Positions 34,137 through 43,065 are shown, counted from the stretch's first letter. The stretch is DNA of 64,000 bases from Rubrobacter_D sp963840835 (GCA_963840835.1 CAWJAM010000014.1:248001-312000), one strand, 5' to 3'. The notes: generated by a model not told the origin, from the sequence alone. Made by a program: numbers and translations.

Positions 34137-34709
34137 ACGAATTAGCAAACAGCTTGACTATCAGGATTAGGGCAGACCACAGGGAGATAACGTGGTGAAG
34201 CTATCAATCGTCACCCTTCTCTCTAGATGCGTTAACAACCTGCGTAAGGATAGACGAGCAAAGAGGTCAGCCGCAAGGCAAACGTTGCGCCAATCGCAGC
34301 GAGCTCTAGCTGCCATTCCTGAGAGATCTCTAGTAATATGCACCCCACGAGAGGCACGAGGATCCATCCTAAGGGACTGCAAGCACCTCCGGAGGGTCCA
34401 CGCCACCCCACAGGGAGACAGTGGCGAATAAAGGCTCCATTTGCAGGTACAATATGCTCAACTCCCTTCTTAAAGATTCTCCTCTTCGAGCACGAGAGAG
34501 ATGCACCTTCAATCAAGTTCGTGGAAGGTGCCTTCTGCGAACTTCGCCTCTACGGCGTTCTCCGAAGTTCGCTACCCGCAAGCAACCCCAAGCAACCGCA
34601 AAGATACGCTGTTTAGACGATGTGCCAAGCGTCGTATCCGGGCATACTACGCTTCGTTGATCGACGCGGCGGCACAGACGAGTCCCGCTCCTAGAGGAGG
34701 GGCACGAGT
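34137..34709. other. 573-base gene-poor gap, lower GC
   Basis: There is no gene I can support. Frames of 79-94 codons on both strands have poor composition or no ribosome site. The minus frame 34232-34516 contains a possible TM stretch (LVPLVGCILLEI) but is unconvincing. The DNA is less GC-rich than its neighbours. The right part holds copy 1 of the GAACTTCG repeat (34521-34585). Confidence 0.5.
34521..34585 (+). repeat. GAACTTCG dispersed repeat, copy 1
   Basis: About 64 bases begin GTGGAAGG. GCGAACTTCG (34537-34546) and CGAAGTTCGC (34563-34572) form perfect arms. It is related to the copies at 35650, 38784 and 40840. Confidence 0.7.
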
Positions 34710-35618
34710 ATGAGGAAGACGGCTCCCCTGACGGCTTCGATAGCCCTGGCGGTGGTGCTGGCATGCGTGGCCGCGGCGCTCGCGGCCGTGCCGGGTGCCG
34801 CGCAAACCTCGACGGTGACGCTCGTGGGTGCGGGCGACATCGCCAGCTGCTCTCAGACGAACGACAGCGCCACGGCCAGGCTGTTGGGCAGGATAGAGGG
34901 GACGGTCTTCACCTTGGGGGACAACGTGCAGGGCCGCGGCGCGCGGAGCGAGTTCAGGGACTGCTACGACCCCACCTGGGGGAAGTATAAGGACCGGACC
35001 AAGCCCACCGCCGGCAACCACGACTATGGCACCACGGGGGCGAAACCCTACTACGACTACTTCGGGGCGCGAGCGGGGGTGGCCGGAGGAGGCTACTACT
35101 CCTACGACCGCGGGAGCTGGCATATGGTGGCCCTGAACAGCAACTGCGACAGGGAAGGGGTGGGCGGATGCCACAGGCGCTCGCCTCAGGGGCGCTGGCT
35201 CAGGAACGACCTGAACAACCACGGGTCGCAGTGCACCCTCGCCTATTTCCACCACCCGCTCTACGCCACGGGCAAGAACACCACCTCCACCAAGGTGAAA
35301 CCCCTCTGGGAGATCCTCTACAACCACGACGCGGACGTCATCCTCTCGGGACACGCCCACCGCTACGAGCGCTACGCCCCGATAAGCCCCGGGGGCGCGG
35401 TAGACCGACAGAATGGCATCCGCCAGTTCGTGGTGGGGACCGGGGGGCCCACGGACGGCGGTGAGATCTACCGCGGCCAGGCACCCGGACTGAAACGCGT
35501 GCAGCTCGGCACCCCCGGGGTCCTGAGGCTGAACCTCGGCGCGGGCTTCTACCGCTGGAGGTTTGTTCATGTAGCGGGCAAGACCTTCACGGACTCCGGC
35601 ACCGACGAGTGCCACTAG
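34710..35618 (+). CDS. secreted metallophosphoesterase (purple acid phosphatase-like)
   Basis: This 302-residue protein has a signal peptide (residues 1-32, cleavage near PGAAQ). The calcineurin-like motifs are GAGDIAS, LGDNV, GNHDYG, YFHHPLY and SGHAHRYERY. The variant GDIA first motif is usual in the PAP-like group. Six Cys residues suggest disulfides outside the cell. ATG 34710 has AGGAGGGG eight bases before. It acts extracellularly, perhaps in phosphate scavenging. Confidence 0.9.
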   Translation: MRKTAPLTASIALAVVLACVAAALAAVPGAAQTSTVTLVGAGDIASCSQTNDSATARLLGRIEGTVFTLGDNVQGRGARSEFRDCYDPTWGKYKDRTKPTAGNHDYGTTGAKPYYDYFGARAGVAGGGYYSYDRGSWHMVALNSNCDREGVGGCHRRSPQGRWLRNDLNNHGSQCTLAYFHHPLYATGKNTTSTKVKPLWEILYNHDADVILSGHAHRYERYAPISPGGAVDRQNGIRQFVVGTGGPTDGGEIYRGQAPGLKRVQLGTPGVLRLNLGAGFYRWRFVHVAGKTFTDSGTDECH

Positions 35619-35649
35619 GACGTGTTCCTGCCCTTATTCACTGGAGTGT

Positions 35650-35712
35650 GTGGAATGTGAATTCTGCGAACTTCGCGTTGACGGAGTTCCCCGAAGTTCC
35701 ACCGCGTAGCAA
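35650..35712 (+). repeat. GAACTTCG dispersed repeat, copy 2
   Basis: It begins GTGGAATG and has GAACTTCG / CGAAGTTC arms, then GCGTAGCAA. It sits 30 bases after the phosphoesterase stop. The rest of the 299-base gap to 35918 shows only a possible -10 (TACAAT at 35880-35885). Confidence 0.7.
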
Positions 35713-35917
35713 TCTCCGGACCCCGTCCCGTTGAGCTTCGGCTTCTCGTATAGCCCTACCCTTATCGTCTGGGGCCACAGAAGCCCTTCTGGGGTCTCGC
35801 CCACCTTCGATGAGTTGGGGTGTCACACTCATGCCACCGCCCCATCTAGCGGTCGAGTACGCGCCTGGTTATAGCCAGCTACAATGGCCGTGAGCGGAGG
35901 ATGGACGCGGAGGAGGC

Positions 35918-36211
35918 ATGTCTAATTACACGAGGCGACTGCCTCTACTGAGGAGGCCCGCCCAGGTCGCCGATCCGGGAGAGATGGTGGACCTGCGCGT
36001 GGAAGATGGGTCGTGGCGACAGGGCTTCAGGGCGCTCTGCGCGCCCTCGACCGCCGAGACGGGCGAGGTGCTCATCTGGGTCTGCACCGAGGACGAGTAC
36101 AGGGAGGCTCGTTGGGAGGCCCGCCGTGCTGTGGGCATGAGGTGGCCCGCGAAGCGGGTGCGCGTATCTCCCTCCCCCCACCCCTGGCGCTTGTCCTACC
36201 GGCACGGGTGA
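35918..36211 (+). CDS. hypothetical protein, 97 residues
   Basis: This small protein starts at an ATG with a strong GAGGAGG site seven bases before it, so it is very likely expressed. The centre is strand-like (EMVDLRVEDGSWRQGFRALC; GEVLIWVCTEDEY), followed by a basic, Trp/Arg-rich end. I do not recognise the family. It lies 25 bases upstream of the LCP gene, perhaps in one operon. Confidence 0.65.
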   Translation: MSNYTRRLPLLRRPAQVADPGEMVDLRVEDGSWRQGFRALCAPSTAETGEVLIWVCTEDEYREARWEARRAVGMRWPAKRVRVSPSPHPWRLSYRHG

Positions 36212-36236
36212 CCGAGGAGTCGAGAGCGGCTTAATA

Positions 36237-37310
36237 ATGAGGGGCGCGAGCCATAGATGGTCTGCAGGTTATCGTGCGGTCTCCGGTCCAACACACATGA
36301 GCGTACTGGCCTCAAAGCCTCGCGCAGGGCGCTACCGATGGGGGCGCTTCCGCAGGCGACGCGTGGTCGTTGCGGTCCTGGTCGGACTCTTTCTTGCCGC
36401 CGGGGCATTTGCCGGCATCGTCCGGGAAGGTGGCGGCTCCGAAGCGGATCATCCCGCGGTTAAAGCGGGGGAGGCGCGGTCTTCCAGTGATGCCCCCGAG
36501 GAGGCGCTCGATGTCCTCGTCCTCGGGGTGGACCGGCGACCCAGCGACGCCGAGGGTTCGAGATCCCACTCGGACACGATGATGCTCGTTCGTGTAAGCC
36601 CGCAAACGGGGGACATCCGGTTGCTGTCGGTGCCGCGAGATCTCTTAGTCGAAGTAAAGCCGGGGGTGGAGGACCGCATCAACACCGCCTACCTCTACGG
36701 CGGCACACAGCGGGCAACAGAGGTGATGGAGAACCTGACCGGCATCACCGTAGACCGATACGCAATCGTGGATTTCGGCGGCTTCGAGGATGTGATCGAC
36801 GCCGGGGGAGGTGTCACACTAAAGGTAGGGCACCCGATACGAATCGGGATAGACGGTCGCCGCGTGTACATACCTCCCGGAAGGCAGGAGCTGGACGGGC
36901 TGGAGGCGCTGGCCTACGCCCGCTACCGGGGCACCGCCTGCGGCGACCTCGATCGCATGAGGCGGCAGCAACGGTTGATCGCCGCATTGCGCGAACAGGC
37001 CGTCGGGTGGAACACCATCACCAAGCTGCTCGGCATCGTCAAAGTAACGCACGAGAACGTCGATACGAATCTGGGCATCGATCAGACGATCTCGCTTGGG
37101 CGGGCCCTCGTGGGGCGCGGCAAGAGCGGCGGGATGAGGTCCTACCAGCTGAAGGGCAAGCCAGAGATCCTGCCGAACGGGGACGCGATACTCGTACCTG
37201 AGGAGCAGGCCAACGAGAGGATCCTCGAGCACTTCCGAGGCGAGGGACCCACGAAGAACTCCAGCCACAAGCAGGCGCCGCGGGGCGACGGCTCACCCTC
37301 CGAGTGCTAG
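36237..37310 (+). CDS. LytR-CpsA-Psr (LCP) family glycopolymer ligase
   Basis: This 357-residue protein has a basic cytoplasmic tail, one TM helix (about 44-62) and an extracellular LCP domain: LDVLVLGVDRR, HSDTMMLVRV, LLSVPRDLLVEV with the catalytic-site Arg, RINTAYLYGG, and ALAYARYRGTACGDLDRMRRQQ. Such enzymes attach teichoic-acid-like or arabinogalactan-like polymers to peptidoglycan. ATG 36237 was kept, though ATG 36297 is closer to the TM helix and neither has a strong ribosome site. The C-terminal tail is short and polar. Confidence 0.92.
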   Translation: MRGASHRWSAGYRAVSGPTHMSVLASKPRAGRYRWGRFRRRRVVVAVLVGLFLAAGAFAGIVREGGGSEADHPAVKAGEARSSSDAPEEALDVLVLGVDRRPSDAEGSRSHSDTMMLVRVSPQTGDIRLLSVPRDLLVEVKPGVEDRINTAYLYGGTQRATEVMENLTGITVDRYAIVDFGGFEDVIDAGGGVTLKVGHPIRIGIDGRRVYIPPGRQELDGLEALAYARYRGTACGDLDRMRRQQRLIAALREQAVGWNTITKLLGIVKVTHENVDTNLGIDQTISLGRALVGRGKSGGMRSYQLKGKPEILPNGDAILVPEEQANERILEHFRGEGPTKNSSHKQAPRGDGSPSEC

Positions 37311-37427
37311 AAGCTCGCGGAGGTCTTGCGGCGCTCACCCGCTGAGACAACTTCTGAAAGCCTATTCACCCGAGTGACGCTCCTATGGTCAAGCGGCGCT
37401 GCTCTCAGCGGCGATGTGGGCCTCGCC

Positions 37428-38527
37428 TTATGTCCCTGTCGCCGAGGAACGGGCGCCGCAAGAGATGAGCACGCGGTAGACCTCCCTGGCGACGTAGCGC
37501 TTGAGACAGCGGATGATCTCTCGCTTGCTCTTGCCCTCCGCGGTGCGCCTCGTGACGTACTCCTGCGTGCGCTGATCTCGGCGCATCAGGGACAGGCAGA
37601 TCATGTACAGCGCGTGGTTGGCCTCCCGGTTGCCTCCGCGGTTGAGACGGTGCCTCACGACCTTGCCGGAGGAGGCTTCGATGGGGGCGACCCCGCAGAG
37701 GCTGGCGAAGGAGGCCTCGCTTTTCAACCTCTGGGGGTTGTCTTTAAGGCCACGATCAACAGCGTCGCGGCGTTGTCGGTACCGATGCCCGCCAAAGAGA
37801 CCAACTCAGGGGCCGCTTGCGCCACCAGCCGGTCGAGGTGCGCCTCAAGCTCGGCGATCTCCTCGGAGAGAGCCTCGTAGCGGCGGGCCACCGAACGGAG
37901 CGCGAGCTTGGTGGCCGTGGGCACGTCGCGGGGGCCGTCTCCGAGGCGGAAGCGCGCGGCCACCGAGACGAGCTCCTTCGTCGGGAGCCCGCGCAAGCGG
38001 TGGCGCAGCTCCTCCGGTGCCGTCACGCGCAGGCATGCAGCTGGTTGGCGGCCTTTAAGTCCTCGCCTTGATGGCGGAGCGACGGGCGGCGCGCAGGGCC
38101 CTGATCATCTCCACGCGCCCGTCGCCGCTCTTGGGCACACCCGCCGCTTCTCCGGCCAAAACTGCTCGTGCGGCGCTATAGGCATCCGAGGGGTCGGACT
38201 TCTTGAGGTTACGGCGCGAGCCTCGCCCCCGGTGCTTGGGGCGCTCCACCTCAAGCACTTCGATCCCTCTGGCCCTCAGGTGGCGGGCAAGCCCGGCCCC
38301 GTAGGAGCTCTGGTGCCTTCTACCCCGGCGCACCTCACGGGTCCGAAATCCTCCGCCCAGATAAGGAGCCTCTCGTAACCCTTCGCGGTCGTAGGCACCC
38401 TGGACTTGCCCAGGCGCCTGCCCAGATGGTCCATGGCCACGGCCACGTGGAAGTCCAGGTGCGTGTCCACACCCAGGATCACCGCGACCTCGGTGGTGTC
38501 CGGCCTCTCGGCAGAGATCGTCGTCAT
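37428..38527 (-). pseudogene. IS110-family transposase, degraded by several frameshifts
   Basis: Translated in pieces, it is a full-length DEDD transposase of about 366 residues. It starts at ATG 38527 with VILGVDTHLDFHVAV (first Asp) and GVEGT (Glu), continues in another frame with LKKSDPSDAYSAARA, then SLAGIGTDNAATLLIVA and SLCGVAPIEASSGKVV with HRLNRGGNREANHALY (the Transposase_20 region). Frames change near 38310 (an extra AG), 38045, 38020 and 37755. It cannot make active transposase as read. A 16-base word after its 3' end (GTCAAGCGGCGCTGCT, 37388-37403) recurs beside the second IS110 fragment. Confidence 0.85.
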
Positions 38528-38783
38528 GTTCGCGCAGCTCCTTCCGATGTCGCGGTCAGTTCACGACTCGGGGAGCGGGAGAGGACGGACGATACTGTGA
38601 GGGGTCACGCTACAGGCGAGCTCCTATTAGGTCACGACGCTGCTCCGGTCCCGGGCGGCCTTTGGGCGACACCAGGGCGTCCGGTCGACGAGTCACTTGC
38701 AAGGCACCTTTAGGGCCCACGTGGAAGGAGGGTCAGGCCGCTCCGAGGCGTCGCCCACAGCCATTCTCCAGGATACTCACAGC
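38528..38783. mobile_element. non-coding end of the IS110 element
   Basis: There is no gene. In IS110-group elements the non-coding end upstream of the transposase encodes the bridge RNA, so this stretch is where a relic of that RNA would lie. I cannot draw a confident fold or element boundary. The outer limit before the repeat at 38784 is a guess. Confidence 0.35.
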
Positions 38784-38822
38784 GTGGAAGGGGCTTTCTC
38801 CGAACTTCGCTCTTCTGTAGGG
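38784..38822 (+). repeat. GAACTTCG dispersed repeat, partial copy 3
   Basis: It begins GTGGAAGG and contains CTCCGAACTTCGCTCTTCT. Only the left half of the 64-base unit is recognisable. Confidence 0.55.
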
Positions 38823-38901
38823 GAGGTAGTAACACCTTCCCGATTGACACGAGCAACTACCAGGTAGAGACCCAACGAACCCAAATTGTGAGGGGTAGAT
38901 C

Positions 38902-39053
38902 GTGAACGGTGGCAAGGGGCTCTACGTCGGAGGGACGCTCGTCTCTATCTTGATCTCGTTCGCGCTATATGCTACGGGCAGGCGCGAGTCGGCGATCTTC
39001 GTTGGCCTGTAGGCCCCGACCATCCTCAACCTGGGTCAGAGCTTCTGGAGGAA
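38902..39053 (+). pseudogene. small membrane protein gene with premature TAG
   Basis: GTG 38902 follows GAGGGG and encodes a TM-containing start (GLYVGGTLVSILISFALYAT, residues 5-24), then FVGL and a TAG at 39010. Reading through as Trp gives FVGLWAPTILNLGQSFW, which looks like a natural second hydrophobic segment. The stop is therefore probably a TGG to TAG mutation. If the stop is real, the product is a 36-residue peptide. The family is unknown. Confidence 0.45.
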
Positions 39054-39100
39054 GACTAGGGTCAGCGAAGGGCCGGCACGCCTCAGTTCCGGTCCTTGCC

Positions 39101-39610
39101 TTACTCACCCAACAGTGTGAAAACCGCAGGTAACCAACACTGCACCTCTGCCGAGAGGTAGTCGAGGAGTTCGATCGGAAGGAGGGAGAGGGGTTCGTGG
39201 GGCACGTCGAGCACGAATCGCCGCACCTGTTCCAGATCGGTTCTCGCCCGGGATCTATTGCGGGGCCCTGCAGCACGGTCCGCTCGAACCGTTCGGGATG
39301 GCGCACCGCCAGGTCGGCTATGATCTGGTACCCGAAGGAGTTGCCGATGAGCGCCGCGCGCTCCAGCCTGATTTCCCTCATCCAGGCGGCGAGAGAGTCG
39401 GAGAGCCCAGTCACGTTCAGGACGCGACGGGGCTTCTCGCTCTCGCCGAAGCCGGGCAGGTCAGGCGCATAGACCCGATGGTAGGCAGCCAGGCTCTTGA
39501 GGGCGGGGACCATGTAGCGCCTGGAGACGACCAGCCCGTGCACCAGTACCAGCGGGGACGTCCTTCGGGTGGGCGATCCCCGAGGCGCGTGTGTGCACCC
39601 TCAGACCGCC
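39101..39610 (-). pseudogene. alpha/beta hydrolase, frameshifted remnant
   Basis: Three frames must be joined. VHTRAS (near 39590) precedes a shift into SPLVLVHGLVVSRRYMVPAL (oxyanion HG). APDLPGFGESEKP and the nucleophile elbow GNSFG follow. After GPAIDPGREP (about 39240) the frame changes to DLEQVRRFVLDVPHEPL and ends at TAA 39103. The C-terminal catalytic His region is absent. It is a decayed hydrolase next to the F420 enzyme gene. Confidence 0.75.
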
Positions 39611-39652
39611 GACCGGGGTTCAGATACCCCCTGATCTTTACGGAGCGCCGGA

Positions 39653-40609
39653 TCAGCGGAGCTCCGGTACGATCTCCTGCTCGAAGAACCGGAAGAAGCC
39701 CTCTTGGTCAGGGCCGATCTGGTGCATGTAGATCTCGGTGTATCCCGCCTCTTGGTATTGGCGTATCGACTCCAGGTAGGGCTCGGGATCCGGGCCCGTG
39801 GGGGGCGTATCCGCCACCATTTCCTCGGTGACGTTGGAGGCGGCCTGTTCGAAGTGTTTCGGGGTGGCAAGCTCCTGGGCGAGCTCACCCGGCAGGCCCA
39901 TGTTCGGCCACAGCCTGTGGACCATGCGCCGGGCCTCGGATTCGTCCTCGTTCCAGCACACCTTCATTTCTCCAAGGCGTGGCTTATCCTCGCCGGCCTT
40001 CTCGATAAAGTGGTTGAGGAGATCCGGCTCGGGGGCGGTTCCTACGTAGCCGTCCCCGATCCGGGCTGCGACCTCGATCGCTTTGGGGCCGAAGGCCGAG
40101 ACGTAGATGGGAGGCGGCTCGTCCGGCAGCGTGTAGAGGCGCGCGTTCTCCACCGTGTAGTGCTTGCCGTAGTGCCGCTTGTTGGTGCCCTCCCACAGCA
40201 GCCTGATCACCTGCACCGCCTCTTCCATCATCTCAAGCCTCACGTCGGTCGGTGGCCAGTGGTCCCCGAGTATGTGCTCGTTGAGGTTCTCGCCGCTGCC
40301 GATGCCGAACCAGAAGCGACCCTCCAGCATCGCCGCCGAGGTCGCCGTGGCCTGGGCGATTATCGCCGGGTGGATGCGTATGGTGGGGCAGGTGACGCCA
40401 GTGCCGAGGCGGATACCTTCGGTAGCGGTGGCGATACCCCCGATTACGCTCCATACGAACGGGCTCTCGCCCTGCGCGTCGATCCAGGGATGGTAGTGGT
40501 CCGAGATCCAGGCGGTGGTGAAGCCCGCTTCCTCCGCCCGGCGGGCGTTCCGGACCATTTCGTTGGGTGTCATCTCCTCGCTAGAGAGCACGTATCCCAT
40601 CTCGGCCAT
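39653..40609 (-). CDS. F420-dependent oxidoreductase, glucose-6-phosphate dehydrogenase-like (LLM)
   Basis: This 318-residue intact luciferase-like protein has GYVLSSEEM, AWISDHYHPWIDAQGESPFV, GTGVTCPTIRIHPAIIAQA, FWFGIGSGENLNEHILG and the closing FFEQEIVPELR. This pattern is that of the actinobacterial FGD-like group. Substrate identity with glucose-6-phosphate is not certain. The ATG has GGAGGGTCAGCCG upstream. It is one of few intact genes in a decayed stretch. Confidence 0.9.
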   Translation of the reverse strand: MAEMGYVLSSEEMTPNEMVRNARRAEEAGFTTAWISDHYHPWIDAQGESPFVWSVIGGIATATEGIRLGTGVTCPTIRIHPAIIAQATATSAAMLEGRFWFGIGSGENLNEHILGDHWPPTDVRLEMMEEAVQVIRLLWEGTNKRHYGKHYTVENARLYTLPDEPPPIYVSAFGPKAIEVAARIGDGYVGTAPEPDLLNHFIEKAGEDKPRLGEMKVCWNEDESEARRMVHRLWPNMGLPGELAQELATPKHFEQAASNVTEEMVADTPPTGPDPEPYLESIRQYQEAGYTEIYMHQIGPDQEGFFRFFEQEIVPELR

Positions 40610-40839
40610 CGGCTGACCCTCCTTCCCGATAACGAACCGCGGGCGCTCTTAGACGACAGGTTCGCCACTCTGGTACATACGTCGATATACCCTCCGACCG
40701 GCGAAACGAACCGCTTGGAACGTTGACCGTTACGAATCCCCCAAGTTGACAGAACGCATGGGATCGGATTCCGCGCGTTCCTGACCGACAACGGTATCGA
40801 GCGGCTGGAACTGACGAAAGCATAAACAGCCCCGAAGGC
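40610..40839. other. intergenic stretch with a possible gene-end fragment
   Basis: There is nothing complete here. The stretch 40766-40825 on the plus strand reads FRAFLTDNGIERLELTKA then stop and looks like the tail of a lost gene. Confidence 0.3.
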
Positions 40840-40881
40840 GTGGAATGAGCATTCTGTGAACTTGTGCTTAACGGAGTTCTC
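40840..40881 (+). repeat. GAACTTCG dispersed repeat, copy 4, cut by IS110 fragment
   Basis: It starts GTGGAATG and continues through ACGGAGTTCTC, then breaks off where GGCTCCTCTTTGTCAAGCGG, shared with the other IS110 3' end, begins. Confidence 0.6.
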
Positions 40882-40893
40882 GGCTCCTCTTTG

Positions 40894-41058
40894 TCAAGCG
40901 GCGCTGCTAGAAGGCGCCTGCGAGTCCGCCATGAGGGTCCTGAAGACAGCATCTGAGATGCGCCTCTTGAGGCACCGCAGCGCCTCCTTACGGGACTTGC
41001 CCTCCGCGATCTTCTTGCGGTAGTAGACTCCGCCTCGGGCATCCGACCTAGCCTGACA
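40894..41058 (-). pseudogene. IS110-family transposase, C-terminal fragment
   Basis: Only the last 54 residues remain (VYYRKKIAEGKSRKEALRCL, then RRISDAVFRTL). They match the end of the transposase at 37428 in pattern but not in sequence, so this is a different IS110 member. The same 16-base GTCAAGCGGCGCTGCT lies at its 3' end (40893-40908). Its upstream part has been replaced by a serine recombinase fragment. Confidence 0.75.
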
Positions 41059-42059
41059 GGTGGCGACCACGTGGCCGGAACATACTACTGGGGCAAAGAG
41101 AAGCGAACTTATTTCAACGTCACTGAGATCGAAAACGGTAAGAAGGTCTACAAGAGACGTTCGACTAGGGAGATTCGCCCCCGCACCGAATGGATTGAAG
41201 TTCAGGTACCCGACAGCGGTATCCCACCCGAGACTATTGCTCGTGCCAGAGAGCGTGTAGAAAGCAACGTTGCCTGGAAACCATCCAATAACGATGGACT
41301 TACCTGGGAGCTGTCCGGTGGTGTAGCAGTCTGCGGGGAGTGTGATCATAGGCTACGAACTTGCAATCAATCCAATGCTAAGAGAAAGAGGTATCGCTAC
41401 TACTCCTGCCCACAGGCGAAGGATAAATGCTCCCACACCAAGCTTCATCGGAAGGAGGAGCTGGAGCAGAAGGTTGGAGAGAGGCTGGCAGATACAATGG
41501 AGGACTCAACCTGGGAATCTCTGGTCAACAGGACACTCGACCAGAAGGTCCGAGACCTCGAAGATATGAGGAGGGGGGGCCAGGAGAGATGAGGGAGAGA
41601 CTCTACAAACAGGTGGAGACTCTGCAGGGCAAGCTAACCCGCGTTGAAGAGCTTTACTTCGATGAGGTCATAGATAGGGAGAGGTTCGATAGCAAGAAAA
41701 AAGAGATCGATGAGGGGATCGCGGCCATCAAAAGTGAGCTGGACGAGATCCAGAACATAGATGAGACCATACAGGTAGCTGAGGACCTCCGACGGTTTCT
41801 CCTGGATAATCGCTATATCCTCTTTGGTAGTGGACCGGCGATCGATTGGATTACCACTCACGCTCTCTTCGCTCCGCATACTTTCTTGACCCCGGAGGAT
41901 CAAGATCAGGTCGACTGGATCACCCCAGAGAAGCGTCAGGACTACTACAGGAGGATGAAGCTGAAGGTCGAGGTCTATCAAGATGATGAGCCTACATTAG
42001 AGATCAGCGGGATACCTGTTTGCAAGAACGGTAGTCTTAGAAATAGTCCATCCCGGTAG
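41059..42059 (+). pseudogene. large serine recombinase/integrase, C-terminal remnant with frameshift
   Basis: Sequence from VAGTYYWGKEKRTYF on is the C-terminal half of a large serine recombinase. A recombinase domain tail is followed by the zinc ribbon (CGECDHRLRT ... YYSCPQAKDKCSH) and then a long coiled coil. The catalytic resolvase domain is missing. The frame breaks at a run of seven G near 41573; one more G would restore GPGEMRERLYKQVETLQGK and the rest to 42059. Composition is less GC-rich than the neighbours, consistent with foreign origin. It was probably once the integrase of a phage or integrative element. Confidence 0.82.
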
Positions 42060-42106
42060 ATTACCATCACCCGCCCCTCCAACGCCTTCGCGTATAATCC
42101 CCGCCT

Positions 42107-43015
42107 ATGGATACGAACCTCTGGAGGAGCGAACGGGTACCCGGCGGGGTAGAACTCGCGATATGCCGCGCCGGAGAGGGCCCTGACCCCGTCGTCTGCC
42201 TGCACGGCATCACGGCCCAGCACAGGGCCTTCAACGCGGCGGCGCGCTACCTTGGGCCATCGCGCGGGCTCATCGGGGTCGACCTTCGCGGCCGGGGCGA
42301 CTCGGACAAGCCGGAGTCCGGCTACGGCCTCGAAACGCACGCCTCCGACGTGGTCCGCGTTCTAGATCATCTCGGCCTTGACCAGGCGGTTCTCGCCGGG
42401 CACTCTATGGGCGCCTTCGTCGCCTTGAAGACCGCGCTTGCATCTCCTGACCGCGTGCGAGCCCTCGTCCTGCTCGACGGCGGCTGGCCCCGCGTCGAGA
42501 CCAGGCCTGAGGAGATGACGGACGAGGAAAAAGGAGAAGCGAAGGCCCTGGAGGAAGGGCTAGCGCGGGCCTTCCGGCGTCTGGACATGGTTTTCGAGGG
42601 CCCCGAGGCTTACCTGGATTTCTGGTTTCCGGATCGGGACCTGACGATGGACGACCTGCCGCCAGATCTCGCCGACTACTACCTCTACGACCTCGGGGAG
42701 GTCGATGGCGGCTACAACCCCAAGGCCTCCCGCGCGGCGGCGGAAGAAGACGCGCCTTCGGTCTCTGAGACTAGCCCCACCGCCGAAGAGCTGAGCGGCA
42801 TTGCTTGTCCCGTCGCGCTGGTCCGTGCCTCGCAGGGCTTCTTCCCTGGCAGCGACCCGCTCATCTCGGACGAGGTCAGCGACGTGATGGTGCAGGTCCT
42901 CGACGTACGCACGGAGATACTTGTCGAAGGGGCGAATCATTACAGTATGTTGTGGCCTGAGTACACTAAGATGTGGGCTCCCAAAATCTTCGATCCACCC
43001 TTCTGGGAACGTTGA
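42107..43015 (+). CDS. alpha/beta hydrolase
   Basis: This 302-residue intact alpha/beta hydrolase has the oxyanion VVCLHGITAQHRAF, DLRGRGDSDKP, the nucleophile elbow AGHSMGA (Ser about 100), the acid loop and the catalytic His in VEGANHYSML (about 283). It has no signal peptide. A clear hairpin terminator follows. The substrate is unknown. Confidence 0.88.
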   Translation: MDTNLWRSERVPGGVELAICRAGEGPDPVVCLHGITAQHRAFNAAARYLGPSRGLIGVDLRGRGDSDKPESGYGLETHASDVVRVLDHLGLDQAVLAGHSMGAFVALKTALASPDRVRALVLLDGGWPRVETRPEEMTDEEKGEAKALEEGLARAFRRLDMVFEGPEAYLDFWFPDRDLTMDDLPPDLADYYLYDLGEVDGGYNPKASRAAAEEDAPSVSETSPTAEELSGIACPVALVRASQGFFPGSDPLISDEVSDVMVQVLDVRTEILVEGANHYSMLWPEYTKMWAPKIFDPPFWER

Positions 43016-43022
43016 GCAAGAA

Positions 43023-43046
43023 GGCCGGAGCTTCTACGCTCCGGCC
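43023..43046 (+). terminator. rho-independent-like terminator after the hydrolase
   Basis: GGCCGGAGC, loop TTCTAC, GCTCCGGCC, then CTCTCTTTATCC. The 9-bp perfect stem, followed by a pyrimidine-rich tract, lies between convergent genes. Confidence 0.75.
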
Positions 43047-43065
43047 CTCTCTTTATCCGCTGGCC

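Noticed and set aside
34192..34516. Opposing small frames of 79 and 94 codons before the phosphoesterase
   Set aside because: No convincing ribosome site, no conserved motif, and both strands are equally open.
41059..42059. An active phage integrase with flanking att sites
   Set aside because: The resolvase catalytic domain is missing, the frame is broken, and no att-like repeat or tRNA end was found.
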